A stretch of 64,000 bases of DNA from SHZI01 sp041396045 (GTDB lineage Bacteria; Pseudomonadota; Gammaproteobacteria; Steroidobacterales; GCA-2729495). The stretch is from contig JAWKZI010000008.1 in assembly GCA_041396045.1 (NCBI GenBank), positions 65,049-129,048 on the forward strand, read 5' to 3'. The notes under the pieces are model-generated. The model was not told where the DNA came from and ran no database searches. It was given only the letters and a program-made list of their open reading frames with translations. Within the stretch, counting starts at the first letter, position 1. Every line of letters starts with the position of its first letter. This document shows positions 16,048 to 26,686 of the stretch, piece by piece. A program made the translations under genes and the position numbers.

Positions 16048-16074
16048 TTAGCACTCTCCCCTTGAGGCTGCTAA
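16048..16074. promoter_or_regulatory. CIRCE operator (HrcA site) before groESL
   Basis: TTAGCACTC-N9-GGCTGCTAA has one perfect CIRCE arm and a second with seven of nine matches, at the exact 9-nt spacing. It lies about 90 bp before the groES start. HrcA represses from such sites and is released by heat. Enterics lack this system, so it informs on lineage. Confidence 0.85.
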
Positions 16075-16116
16075 TCATAGGGGCGCGCGGTGGAATTTCA
16101 AGGCCCGGTATGGGCC

Positions 16117-16194
16117 AGAAATGGGGACGCTACCCTTTTTGCACGCCAATTGGCGCTACCAACGGGCACGTATAAGGGTAGCGTCCCCATTTCT
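16117..16194. repeat. REP/REPIN-like element: perfect 21-bp inverted repeat
   Basis: Arms 16117-16137 and 16174-16194 are perfect reverse complements. They enclose 36 bp containing a smaller palindrome (GCCAATTGGC). The arm carries the core GGGGACGCTACCC, similar in style to repeats spread by REP-associated tyrosine transposases. It lies between the groES promoter and cutA. No transposase is seen in the window and no second copy was noticed. Confidence 0.72.
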
Positions 16195-16214
16195 GATTGA
16201 CATAATCCGGGGCT

Positions 16215-16538
16215 ATGAACGAAGAGATTCTGGTTGTGCTGTGTACCTGCCCCGATGAGCGCACGGGTACCGGAATTGCGACCGCCCTCCTCGCCGAAAA
16301 TCTGGCCGCGTGCGTGAATTGCGTGACCGGAATCCGGTCCATGTACCGGTGGGAAGGGCAAACGCGGGAAGACACCGAGGTGCTGCTGGTCATCAAGACC
16401 ACGACATCCCGGTATGCCGCGCTGCAAGCACTTATACAGGCGCGTCATCCATATGATGTACCTGAAGTTATTGCCATGCCGGTGGTAGCCGGCGCAAGCA
16501 ACTATCTGGATTGGATCAGGCAGGCAACCAGCGAATGA
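16215..16538 (+). CDS. cutA: Divalent-cation tolerance protein CutA
   Basis: 107 residues, the normal CutA length. Typical features are the opening VVLCTCPDE, the NLAACVN motif and the trimer-forming C-terminal YDVPEVIAMPV-x-x-ASNYLDWI. CutA is a PII-like homotrimer; its link to copper tolerance and to DsbD is historical and its molecular role is unsettled. Its TGA overlaps the dsbD start (ATGA), so the two genes are coupled. This cutA-dsbD order is standard in gammaproteobacteria. Confidence 0.95.
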   Translation: MNEEILVVLCTCPDERTGTGIATALLAENLAACVNCVTGIRSMYRWEGQTREDTEVLLVIKTTTSRYAALQALIQARHPYDVPEVIAMPVVAGASNYLDWIRQATSE

Positions 16539-18858
16539 AGCGACTGTTCACTACATTTACGGCAATTGTGGCGCTGCTCGTCGGCGTTGCCGCCCATGGC
16601 CAGGTATCGGGCCAGGTATCGGGCCAGGCGCCCGAGCCGGACGTCCTCAAACCGGAACAGGCTTTCCAATACACGGTCAGCGCCGTTGCCGACGCCCTGG
16701 TGGTCCGCTGGAACATCCGGCCCGAGTACTACCTGTACAAGGAGCGGATGAGTTTCGAGAGCCGCACGCCCGGTATCACGCTGGGCGCGGCCCAGATGCC
16801 GGCCGGCGAACTGCACAGCGACGAATACTTCGGCGATATGCACATCTACCGCGGCACCGCCGAAATCCGTTTGCCGCTTGCGGCTCGCGACGCAAACGTC
16901 AACAGCATTGCGCTGGCCATCAAATCCCAGGGTTGTGCCGACATCGGTCTTTGTTATCCGCCGCAGGTCTGGGTCAGCAACGTGAGCTTGCCGACGACGG
17001 GCGCATCGGGTGGTGGCGCAGGCCCGGCCACCGGCCTTGCCGCCCTGCTCAATCGTAATACCAGCAAGCCCAAAGACGAGCCCTTGCCCGTCGAAGAGGC
17101 TTTTCGATACAGCATCAATGCAGGACCCCTTCACGCTGCTGGTCAAGTGGACGATAGCCCCTGGCTACTACCTCTACCGTCACAAGCTGGGAGCGGAGAC
17201 GAACAGCTCATCAGCAGAGCTGGGGCCACCATCACTGCCGCCCGGCGAGCCCAAAGTCGACGAGGAGTACGGCAACACACTCGTGTTTCACGACGAAGTC
17301 ACGATGACCATGCCGCTCACCCGCAGCGATCCGGTGCCAGCTCCCTACCGCTCACAATTCACTATCAGGGGTGCAAGGAAGACAGCATCTGTTACCCGCC
17401 GCAGACGGTGGCCACCTCGGTATCGCTGCCCCCGGCAGTTGCAGGAACGACTGCAGCCGCCGCTACAGGAACGGAGACTTCCGAGCAGGATCAGCTGTTT
17501 CTGCTGATCCGCGATGGCAATCTGCTGGCCGTGCTGGCCATCTTCGGGGGCCTCGGCTTGTTGCTGTCCTTCACGCCCTGCTGTCTGCCGATGTACCCGA
17601 TCCTGTCGGGCATCATCGTGGGCCAGGGCAAGGCCGATGGCGCACCGCTCGGAACCAGCAAGGCATTCCTGCTGTCTCTCGCGTTCGTCATAGGCATGGC
17701 GCTGACGTACACCATTCTCGGTGCGGTATTTGCCGCTGCCGGCGCGCAGGTGCAGGCAGTCATGCAGCAACCCGTAGTGATCATCGGCGTGGCCCTGCTG
17801 TTCGTGGCGCTGGCGCTGTCGATGTTTGGCCTGTTTGATCTGCAGATTCCAACAAGCTGGCAAACGAAACTGAACTCGATCTCCGGGCAGCAACGCTCAG
17901 GCAGTCTGGTTGGCGCCGCGATCATGGGCTTCATTTCCGCAGCGGTCATCACCACCTGCGTCACACCACCACTGGTTGCTGCGCTGGCAGTCATCGCCAA
18001 GACCGGCGATGTCACCCGGGTGCGCTGGCCCTGTTTGCGCTGGGCATCGGCATGGGCATTCCGCTGCTTGCGATCGGCGCTTCAGCCGGGCGACTGATAC
18101 CGAAGTCAGGCGCGTGGATGGTCTCGGTGAAAGCCGCGTTCGGCCTGATGATGCTGGCCATGGCAGTCTGGATGCTGGACCGCCTGTGGCCCGGCACGCT
18201 GACGCTGGCGCTGTGGGCCGTGCTGCTGGTCATCGGCGGTGTCTTTCTCGGCGCCTTCGCGCCGCTGGACTCGTCGGCACCGCTGTCCCGGAAAATCGGC
18301 AAGGGCTTTGGCATCGTCGCAACGCTGTACGGAGCCGCGCTGCTCCTCGGCGCGCTGGCCGGCAACGACGACGCCCTGCGCCCCCTGCAGTTCAGTGCCG
18401 CACCATTCGCGGTCGGATCAAATTCTGTTGCCGGCACCGAGGCTGGTCACGTCACGTTTACCCGCATCAAGACGGTCGCGGATCTGGATCAGGCTGTGGC
18501 CAGCGCCGTAGCTGCCGGCCAACCCGTTCTGCTCGACTTCTATGCGGACTGGTGCGTGTCATGCAAGGAGATGGAACAGTACACATTCACTGATCCAGCC
18601 GTTAAGACGGCCCTGGCAAAAGCCGTTTTGCTACAGGCTGATGTTACGGCCGTAGATGCCGACGATCGCGCCCTGATGCGCCACTTCGGCATCGTCGGCC
18701 CGCCGACCATCGTGTTCTTCACGGCCGACGGCCGCGAACTGGGTTCACAGCGGGTGGTGGGCTTCAAGCCGGCAGCCCAGTTTGCGGCACATCTGCAGCG
18801 GGTCTTTGGACTGCCGCTGGTGCCATCTGAACAGGCCGTGGCTGATAACCGGCCCTGA
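16535..18858 (+). CDS. dsbD: Thiol:disulfide interchange protein DsbD, frame-disrupted, with duplicated N-terminal domain
   Basis: DsbD moves electrons from cytoplasmic thioredoxin across the inner membrane to periplasmic thiol proteins. A signal peptide precedes two successive DsbD-alpha domains, marked by QGCADIGLCYPP and QGCKEDSICYPP. The membrane domain has the redox Cys motifs FTPCCLPM and TTCVTPPL, and the C-terminal thioredoxin domain has DWCVSCK. The coding frame changes three times: near 17110 (+1), near 17345 (back) and near 18020 (-1). Homology continues through each change, so base miscalls are more likely than decay. Intact, it would be about 775 residues; the extra alpha domain is unusual. 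The start overlaps the cutA stop. Confidence 0.85.
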
Positions 18859-18863
18859 TATCG

Positions 18864-19532
18864 GTGAGCCCGTTTCGACGAATTGCCATTGGCCTGTGGG
18901 TGGCTGTATTTCTGCTCACCGGCATCCTCTTCGGCACCGGCTGGCGCCCATGGACTGTCAACAATACTGTCAATACAGCTGCCAACTCTTCTGAAGAGTC
19001 GCAACAAACTGATCCCAATACTGTTTCCGGATCTGCTGTCAATATCGGCGATCCACTCCCCGACATTACCCTTGCCGATCTCTACGGCCAGCCGCAGTCG
19101 CTCTCAACCTGGTCTGGCCGGACGCTGCTGATCAATTTCTGGGCGACCTGGTGCGCCCCGTGTCGACAGGAAATGCCATTGCTGGAGCAGTTTCAGCAGG
19201 CCGTGGACCCCGCCCAGGTGCAAGTGGTGGGCATTGCCATCGACCGGCTGGATCCCGTGATGCGATTTCTCGGTGAGACGGGCGTGACCTACCCGAATCT
19301 GGTGGGCCAGATGGATGCGACACGGATTGCCGAGCGATTTGTCAGCGATCTGGCGCTACCGTTGTCCGTGGTCGCTGCCCCGGACGGCACGGTGCTGGCG
19401 GTACATATGGGAGAGCTGCATGCCGGCGATCTCAAGCAAATCGCGACGGCCGCAGACGGCCTGGCAACAGGTACACTGTCGCCCAGCCAGGTTTTCGACA
19501 CCTTGAAGTTAGGTGCTGCGCAAAACCAGTAG
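18864..19532 (+). CDS. TlpA/ResA-like membrane-anchored thioredoxin
   Basis: 222 residues from a GTG start, 5 bp after dsbD. An N-terminal membrane anchor (about 5-24) is followed by a Ser/Thr/Asn-rich linker and a TlpA-type thioredoxin domain with active site W-C-A-P-C (FWATWCAPCRQEMP) and a cis-Pro (LPLSVVA). It faces the periplasm and probably takes electrons from DsbD, for example for cytochrome c maturation or repair of oxidised thiols. The position directly behind dsbD supports that partnership. Confidence 0.9.
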   Translation: MSPFRRIAIGLWVAVFLLTGILFGTGWRPWTVNNTVNTAANSSEESQQTDPNTVSGSAVNIGDPLPDITLADLYGQPQSLSTWSGRTLLINFWATWCAPCRQEMPLLEQFQQAVDPAQVQVVGIAIDRLDPVMRFLGETGVTYPNLVGQMDATRIAERFVSDLALPLSVVAAPDGTVLAVHMGELHAGDLKQIATAADGLATGTLSPSQVFDTLKLGAAQNQ

Positions 19533-19604
19533 CCCCTCCTTATGTTCTTTTGCGGCGAATATCGCTAAGCTTGCCGCTATCTTCGTTGAACATGCTGCTA
19601 TTTG

Positions 19605-20054
19605 ATGGCAACACTGCTATTACTGAACGGCCCCAACCTTAATTTGCTCGGGCAGCGCGAGCCACAGGTTTATGGCGCCACCACTCTGGCCGACATCGAA
19701 AGCGGCCTGACCGCTTCAGCGGCCGCTGCCGGGCACAGCCTGGAATCCTTTCAGACCAATTCCGAAGCAGCACTGGTCGATCGCATCCAGCAGGCCGCGG
19801 GCCGCGTCGATTTCATTCTTCTGAATCCCGGCGCGCTGACGCACACCAGCGTGGCGCTGCGCGACGCGCTGCTGGCCGTCGCCATCCCGTTTATAGAGAT
19901 TCACCTGAGCAATGTTCAGGCCCGGGAGGAGTTCCGCCGGCACTCCTATGTATCGGACATCGCCGTGGGCGTTATCACTGGCCTGGGCGCTCTGGGTTAC
20001 CAGTTGGCTTTCCAGGCCGCGTGCGCCCGGCTAGACACCCCACGTTCCCAATAG
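19605..20054 (+). CDS. aroQ: 3-dehydroquinate dehydratase, type II
   Basis: 149 residues from ATG 19605. The type II signature is complete: LNGPNLNLLGQREP with the catalytic Tyr in VYG, the FQTNSEAALVDRIQ segment, the LNPGALTHTSVALRDAL stretch and the catalytic His in EIHLSN. It dehydrates 3-dehydroquinate in the shikimate pathway as a dodecamer in the cytoplasm. aroQ-accB-accC is a common gammaproteobacterial order; accB begins 10 bp after its stop. Confidence 0.97.
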   Translation: MATLLLLNGPNLNLLGQREPQVYGATTLADIESGLTASAAAAGHSLESFQTNSEAALVDRIQQAAGRVDFILLNPGALTHTSVALRDALLAVAIPFIEIHLSNVQAREEFRRHSYVSDIAVGVITGLGALGYQLAFQAACARLDTPRSQ

Positions 20055-20064
20055 AGGACGTTTC

Positions 20065-20547
20065 ATGGATATACGCAAGGTCAAGAAGCTCATCGAGTTA
20101 CTGGAAGAATCGGGACTCGCGGAGCTGGAGATCACTGAGGGCGAGGAATCGGTCCGGATCACCCGCCAAACGCCGGCTGCCGCGCCAACCCAATATGTGA
20201 TGCCTCCGACGTACGCCGCACCCGGTGCCGCGCCCGTTGCCGCACCCGGACCTGCAGGCGCCACCTCAAGCCCCGGCGGCGTTGCGCCTCCGTCGAACCC
20301 CGGCCCGCAAGGTCACCAGGTGCTCTCGCCAATGGTCGGCACCTACTACGAAGCATCCGCGCCCGGCTCGCCCAACTTCGTGGCGATCGGCGATCAGGTC
20401 AAGATCGGCGACACCCTGTGCATCATCGAAGCAATGAAGATGATGAACCAGATCGAGGCCGACGTAGACGGCAAGGTTGTCGCTGCGCTGGCCAAAAACG
20501 GTGAGCCTGTCGAGTTTGGCCAGCCGCTGTTCGTCATCGAGCCCTGA
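20065..20547 (+). CDS. accB: Biotin carboxyl carrier protein of acetyl-CoA carboxylase
   Basis: 160 residues. The N-terminal helix region (IRKVKKLIELLEESGLAEL) is followed by a Pro/Ala/Gly-rich linker (about 35-85) and the biotinyl domain, with the biotin-accepting Lys in EAMKMMN and the closing FGQPLFVIEP. It carries CO2 from biotin carboxylase to the carboxyltransferase in the first step of fatty-acid synthesis. AGAGGA lies about 7 nt before ATG. accC starts 7 bp after its stop. Confidence 0.97.
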   Translation: MDIRKVKKLIELLEESGLAELEITEGEESVRITRQTPAAAPTQYVMPPTYAAPGAAPVAAPGPAGATSSPGGVAPPSNPGPQGHQVLSPMVGTYYEASAPGSPNFVAIGDQVKIGDTLCIIEAMKMMNQIEADVDGKVVAALAKNGEPVEFGQPLFVIEP

Positions 20548-20554
20548 CCTACTG

Positions 20555-21895
<1,341 letters not shown>

Positions 21896-21903
21896 CAGCC
21901 ACC

Positions 21904-22767
21904 ATGTCCGAGAGCTGGCTTCAGGCAACCGTGGACTGCCCACAATCCCGCCTTGCCGCGCTGGAGGAAATTTTTGCGGCTCTGGGTTCGCTCGTGACGT
22001 GGACCGAGGCCGCAGACGACGAGGAAATTCTGGAGCCTGACCCGGGCGCCACGCCACTGTGGGACGCCGTACGGCTAACCGCACTGTTTCCACCGGAAAC
22101 CAGCCAGGCCGCCCTGAGCGCCGCGCTGCCGGACCTGGAGCTGCACTTCGCCACAGTGGCCGACCGTGACTGGGATGCCGAGTGGCGGCGCTCGCTGAAA
22201 CCCTTGCGTTTCGGGCAGCGCTTGTGGGTGTGTCCGGCAGGTCAACCCGGTCCGGACCCGTCCGGTATCAGTGTCACTCTGGAACCGGGCCTGGCCTTTG
22301 GCACCGGCACTCACCCCACCACTGCCATGTGTCTGGTCTGGCTGGAAGCCCAGCCGCTGACCGATACGCGGGTGCTGGACTACGGCTGCGGCTCCGGAAT
22401 TCTGGCCATTGCCGCCCTGGCCCTGGGCGCCCGTACGGCCGTTGGTGTGGACATCGATCCGCAGGCACTGACAGCCAGTCGGGAGAACGCCGCGCGCAAT
22501 GGCTGCGCACAAAAGCTGACTGTAGTCGGCGTGGCGGACGATTGCGGATCAGTAGACGTTCTGGTGGCCAACATCCTGTCCGGTCCGCTGGTGCGGCTGG
22601 CACCGGAACTGCGTCGGTATACGGCACCGGGCACGCGGGTGGCCTTGAGCGGTATCCTGTCGGACCAGGCCCCGGAGGTAATTGCTGCGTTCAAGCCGTG
22701 GGTGAGCCTGACGGTCGCCGATACGCAGGGCGACTGGATATTGCTTGCCGGCACGGTAACGCCCTGA
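21904..22767 (+). CDS. prmA: Ribosomal protein L11 methyltransferase
   Basis: 287 residues from ATG 21904. The N-terminal substrate-recognition domain (about 1-95) is followed by a Rossmann methyltransferase with PrmA markers: LEPGLAFGTGTHPTT, the SAM loop LDYGCGSGILAIAAL and the VANILSGPLVRLAPEL segment. It trimethylates L11 with SAM. It starts 8 bp after accC and ends 3 bp before the zinc-ribbon gene, so the run is probably one transcript into fis. Confidence 0.96.
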   Translation: MSESWLQATVDCPQSRLAALEEIFAALGSLVTWTEAADDEEILEPDPGATPLWDAVRLTALFPPETSQAALSAALPDLELHFATVADRDWDAEWRRSLKPLRFGQRLWVCPAGQPGPDPSGISVTLEPGLAFGTGTHPTTAMCLVWLEAQPLTDTRVLDYGCGSGILAIAALALGARTAVGVDIDPQALTASRENAARNGCAQKLTVVGVADDCGSVDVLVANILSGPLVRLAPELRRYTAPGTRVALSGILSDQAPEVIAAFKPWVSLTVADTQGDWILLAGTVTP

Positions 22768-22770
22768 CCC

Positions 22771-24486
22771 ATGTACACGAGCTGTCCGGAATGCGGCACT
22801 GTTTTCCGCATCAGTATTCACGATCTGCGCGTGGCCGAGGGCTATGCACGCTGTGGCCATTGCTCGGCCACCTTCAATGCGCTGGCCACGCTCGCCGACG
22901 AACCGCCCCCGACGGTGACCTTGAACCAGTTGGTGCTGCCGACCGAACCTGAACCACCGTCCGGCAGTGACGACGCGCTGGAATTCAATATCCCGGAAGA
23001 CAGCTGGACAAATTTCTTCGAAAAAGAGATGCCGACGGCGCCTTCGTTTGCCGTTGATGAAAGCAAGCCCGGCGATGACGCGGAACCTGAACAGGCTGAC
23101 GAGCCGGTTCAGGCTCCAGAACCGGAGCCAGAACCGGAACCGGAACCGGAACCGCTGCCGGAGCCTGAACCGCCGGAGCCCGATATCGGTGCCGGCATCG
23201 GCTCGGACACCGTAGACCAGGCAGGCCTCTATCGTGCTCTGGCAACCGAAGCGGCCGAGTCAGACGATCAGGACGACAGCAGGTGGGGCGCTCCTGAAAC
23301 GAACACGGAGCACGTCAGTGAACCGGCGCACGAGGAACCCGCTAATGCGCCCGAGCAGGACCCGGATGAAGACTCAGAGCAAGGTTACAGGCAAAGCGCA
23401 GAGCAAGACTCACTTCAGGACCATGCCCAAGACTCAGTCCAGAACCTTGGCCAGAACCTTGGCCAGAACCTTGGCCAGAACCATGGCCAGAACCATGGCC
23501 AGAACCATGGCCAGAACCTTGGCCAGAACCTTGGCCGGGACCTGGTCCAGAGCGCGGAACCCTCCCCGACGCAGAACTCCGAGTACGATCAGGAGCACGA
23601 TCCGATTTATGGCCCGGTACATGGTCCGGAGCCACTCCACAGCGACGACGACTGGCAGGCACTTCTTGACGAGGTTGCCGAAGATGATCCCGCCGCAAAG
23701 CCCGTGTATGTAATCAGCGAGGATCAAACCGGCAGCGAAAACGACGATGGCCCGCTGGACGTACCAATGGCACTGGAAAATGCCTGGGATGAATCGGTGC
23801 TGGACCGTACCTCATCACCAGCGCCCCTGCCCGCTGACTTTGCAGCGCACCTTGATGTGCCAGACGAGCTCGCAGACACGGAGGCCAGCCGGCTGCAGCC
23901 GGCGGTGGCCGATCAACCCTTTGTCTGGACACCACCCGTGCGCCCGGCAGAGAAGAGTTCACTCAGCCGATGGATCTACGGCGTCGGATCTGCGTTGCTC
24001 GCTTTGGCACTGATAACCCAGGTAATTCACCACCAACGCGACCGCCTGGCGACGTACCCGGCACTGACCGAACCAATGACACGGCTATATGCCGCGCTAG
24101 ACCTTCCACTGTGGCCGGCCTGGGATCTGCGATCCTATGAAGTCCGCAATTATGAAGCGGTTGCCGACCGCACCAGCCGCGGTGCTCTGGACGTGCTGGC
24201 CCGCATTGCGGTCGTCGGTAGCGAGCCTGTAGGCCTGCCGCTGGTACGCATCTCACTCAGCGACCGCTTCGGGAAATCGCTGGGATCTCGCGTGTTTAAA
24301 CCCTCGGAATATCTTGGAAAGAACCAGGCACCGCGCGAACCGGTGAGCCCTGGCACCATGATTCCGGTGGACATCCACCTGAAAGATCCAGGCACCGATG
24401 CGCAAGGTATTGATATCGATGTCTGCCTGATGAATCGACGCAATGGAATCACGTGTCGCAACGGGCAGGATCCCTTCGCTCGCTGA
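22771..24486 (+). CDS. Zinc-ribbon, DUF3426 membrane protein with Gln-Asn-(Leu/His)-Gly repeats
   Basis: 571 residues. The N-terminal MJ0042-type zinc ribbon (CPECGTVFRI...CGHCSATF) is followed by a long acidic, low-complexity region. This holds an alternating Glu-Pro tract (about 110-130) and eight copies of a Q-N-(L/H)-G unit (about 224-256) encoded by 12-bp DNA repeats. One membrane helix (about 405-423, VGSALLALALITQVI) precedes a C-terminal DUF3426 domain. The gene sits between prmA and fis, as in Xanthomonadales. The linker is far longer than in typical homologues. Its role is unknown; a cytoplasmic sensor with a periplasmic domain would fit. Confidence 0.88.
   Translation: MYTSCPECGTVFRISIHDLRVAEGYARCGHCSATFNALATLADEPPPTVTLNQLVLPTEPEPPSGSDDALEFNIPEDSWTNFFEKEMPTAPSFAVDESKPGDDAEPEQADEPVQAPEPEPEPEPEPEPLPEPEPPEPDIGAGIGSDTVDQAGLYRALATEAAESDDQDDSRWGAPETNTEHVSEPAHEEPANAPEQDPDEDSEQGYRQSAEQDSLQDHAQDSVQNLGQNLGQNLGQNHGQNHGQNHGQNLGQNLGRDLVQSAEPSPTQNSEYDQEHDPIYGPVHGPEPLHSDDDWQALLDEVAEDDPAAKPVYVISEDQTGSENDDGPLDVPMALENAWDESVLDRTSSPAPLPADFAAHLDVPDELADTEASRLQPAVADQPFVWTPPVRPAEKSSLSRWIYGVGSALLALALITQVIHHQRDRLATYPALTEPMTRLYAALDLPLWPAWDLRSYEVRNYEAVADRTSRGALDVLARIAVVGSEPVGLPLVRISLSDRFGKSLGSRVFKPSEYLGKNQAPREPVSPGTMIPVDIHLKDPGTDAQGIDIDVCLMNRRNGITCRNGQDPFAR
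23440..23535 (+). repeat. Eight 12-bp tandem repeats inside the DUF3426 gene
   Basis: Eight perfect-length units of CAGAACC(T/A)TGGC run from 23440 to 23535. Units 1-3 and 7-8 read CTT and units 4-6 read CAT, giving Leu or His. The repeat keeps the reading frame, so copy number can change without loss of the protein. Confidence 0.95.
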
Positions 24487-24754
24487 ACTCACTTCACGAA
24501 TCGCGCGCAACTGTTTGTCTGAAGACAGGGCACGTCAAGTATGTAATCACCGCAAGAGATGTGCTGAGCAAATGCCCAGCACAAGCGACCATCGTGGTAT
24601 GCTTCCTGAACTCGCTGCCGGCCAAAAAACTCTTCGATGAACCGCGGCGAAAATCCAGATGTATTGCAGTTCAGGATTGACAAACTACGCCATTGGTGAC
24701 TCACACCGCGGCGCGGTTAACGGGTTTGACTTCTTTGCAGGGAGTGAGTGAACG

Positions 24755-25081
24755 GTGGCAAAAGGTGCACGCGGCAAGTCAACAACAAAGAAGAACGGCG
24801 TAAACCGAAATGGTGCATCGATCGTTCACGCCTCTGCAGTCCGCGTGAAGAATCGTCCACTGCGCGACTACACTGAAGAAGCCTTGCAAAAATATTTTGG
24901 CGATCTGAATGGCCACCGCCCGGGAGATCTTTATGAACTGGTGCTGGGCGAAGTTGAAGAACCGTTGTTCAAGACCGTCCTTGACTACACCAAAGGCAAT
25001 CAGAGCGTGGCCGCCGACATCCTCGGCATCAATCGCGCCACACTGCGCAAGAAGCTCCGACACTACCAGCTGCTCGCTTAA
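24755..25081 (+). CDS. fis: DNA-binding protein Fis
   Basis: 108 residues from a GTG start with GGGAG upstream. The C-terminal half is the canonical Fis fold: LYELVLGEVEEPLF, then the helix-turn-helix YTKGNQSVAADILGINRATLRKKLRHY. A basic N-terminal extension of about 30 residues is longer than in E. coli Fis (98 residues). Fis bends DNA and controls rRNA and many growth-phase genes. In E. coli fis follows dusB; here the DUF3426 gene takes that place and purH follows 28 bp later. Confidence 0.96.
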   Translation: MAKGARGKSTTKKNGVNRNGASIVHASAVRVKNRPLRDYTEEALQKYFGDLNGHRPGDLYELVLGEVEEPLFKTVLDYTKGNQSVAADILGINRATLRKKLRHYQLLA

Positions 25082-25109
25082 GTCCGTCCGGCACTGACGG
25101 CAAACCGCT

Positions 25110-26666
25110 ATGGCACGCTCCATGAGCCGCGCACTACTTAGTGTTTCCGACAAGGACGGCATTGTTGAGCTGGCCTCCGGATTGCAGCAGCTCGGTTTCG
25201 ACCTGGTCTCCACCGGCGGCACTGCTGCTGCACTGCGGGAAGCCGGGTTGAATGTGACGGATGTATCTGAAATTACAGGCTTTCCCGAGATCATGGACGG
25301 TCGCGTCAAAACCCTCCACCCGGCCATCCACGGCGGCCTGCTCGGACGGCGAGACATTGATGGCGAGGTGATGAACAAGCATCGTATCGAGCCTATCGAC
25401 CTGCTCGTCGTCAACCTGTATCCCTTTGAAGCCACGGTGAGTCGCGCCGGCTGTACGCGTGCAGACGCCATCGAAAACATCGACATCGGCGGCCCGGCCA
25501 TGCTGCGCGCCGCTGCGAAAAACCACGAGGCGGTTGCCGTGGTGGTCGATCCCACCGACTACGCACGCGTGTTGACTGAACTTGAATCGAACGGCAACGT
25601 CAGCAAGGACACACGCCGCTATCTCGCTCGCAAGGTATTTGCGCACACGGCTGTTTACGATGCCGCGGTATTCAACTGGTTACGCAATGCCGACGGCGAT
25701 ACCGGATTGCCAGACAATCTGCCGATTGGACTGCGTCTCAAGGACACCCTGCGTTACGGCGAGAATCCACATCAACGCGCCGGCCTGTACACCTTGCCAG
25801 GCAGCGCCTCCGATACTGTGGTCGGCGCGACGCTGCATCAAGGCAAGGAACTGTCATTCAACAACCTGGCCGATGCGGATGCTGCCCTCGAATGTGTGCG
25901 GGCACTCGCCACTCCGGCCTGCGTGATTGTCAAGCATGCCAATCCCTGTGGCGTGGGTGTTGCGACGACGACAATCGAAGCGTATGAAAAGGCCTATGCA
26001 ACGGACCCTACTTCGGCATTCGGTGGCATCATTGCATTTAATGCACCGGTCGACGGCGCTTTGGCTGCCACGATGGTGGAACGTCAGTTTGTCGAGGTGA
26101 TGGTGGCAACGCACTACACGCCAGAAGCGCTCACCGCGTTCGCGCGCAAACCGAATATCCGCGTACTGGAAACCGGGCCGTTGCGCCCGGCGCTGCCGCC
26201 CACGCTGCGTGTTGAGCAACTCGAAGGTGGCATGCTGGTACAGGACGCCGATGTGGCCTCGCTGCCAGACGACGCACTGCGCGTGGTAACGAAGCGCCAA
26301 CCCACGGAAGACGAACGTGCCGACGCTGAACTGGCCTGGAAGCTGGTCCGCTCGGTGAAATCCAACGCCATATTGTTTGTCCACGATGGCGCCACCATTG
26401 GCATCGGCGCTGGCCAGATGAGTCGAGTAATGAGCGTGCGAATTGCGGCGTGGAAGGCCGAGGAAGCCGGCCTGAAGGTCGCCGGCGCCACGATGGCTTC
26501 CGACGCCTTTTTCCCGTTCCGTGACGGTGTAGACCTGGCCGCCAGCTTCGGGATCCGCACCATCATCCAGCCCGGCGGCTCCATGCGCGATGCCGAAGTG
26601 ATTGCCGCCGCCGACGAACACGACATCGCCATGCTTTTCACCGGCATGCGCCATTTCCGCCACTGA
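25110..26666 (+). CDS. purH: Bifunctional AICAR formyltransferase/IMP cyclohydrolase
   Basis: 518 residues. The N-terminal MGS-like cyclohydrolase domain (LLSVSDKDGIVELA, STGGTAAALREAG, GFPEIMDGRVKTLHP) precedes the formyltransferase domain with LRYGENPHQRAGLYT, the catalytic KHANPCGVG and the C-terminal ASDAFFPFRDGVD and IQPGGSMRDAEVI. It performs the last two steps of IMP synthesis. The neighbour 20 bp downstream is purD, the usual gammaproteobacterial pair. Confidence 0.98.
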   Translation: MARSMSRALLSVSDKDGIVELASGLQQLGFDLVSTGGTAAALREAGLNVTDVSEITGFPEIMDGRVKTLHPAIHGGLLGRRDIDGEVMNKHRIEPIDLLVVNLYPFEATVSRAGCTRADAIENIDIGGPAMLRAAAKNHEAVAVVVDPTDYARVLTELESNGNVSKDTRRYLARKVFAHTAVYDAAVFNWLRNADGDTGLPDNLPIGLRLKDTLRYGENPHQRAGLYTLPGSASDTVVGATLHQGKELSFNNLADADAALECVRALATPACVIVKHANPCGVGVATTTIEAYEKAYATDPTSAFGGIIAFNAPVDGALAATMVERQFVEVMVATHYTPEALTAFARKPNIRVLETGPLRPALPPTLRVEQLEGGMLVQDADVASLPDDALRVVTKRQPTEDERADAELAWKLVRSVKSNAILFVHDGATIGIGAGQMSRVMSVRIAAWKAEEAGLKVAGATMASDAFFPFRDGVDLAASFGIRTIIQPGGSMRDAEVIAAADEHDIAMLFTGMRHFRH

Positions 26667-26686
26667 TATGCCTGCACTACCCTGAA

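Noticed and set aside
23440..23535. CRISPR-like array
   Set aside because: Units are 12 bp with no spacers and lie in frame inside a gene.
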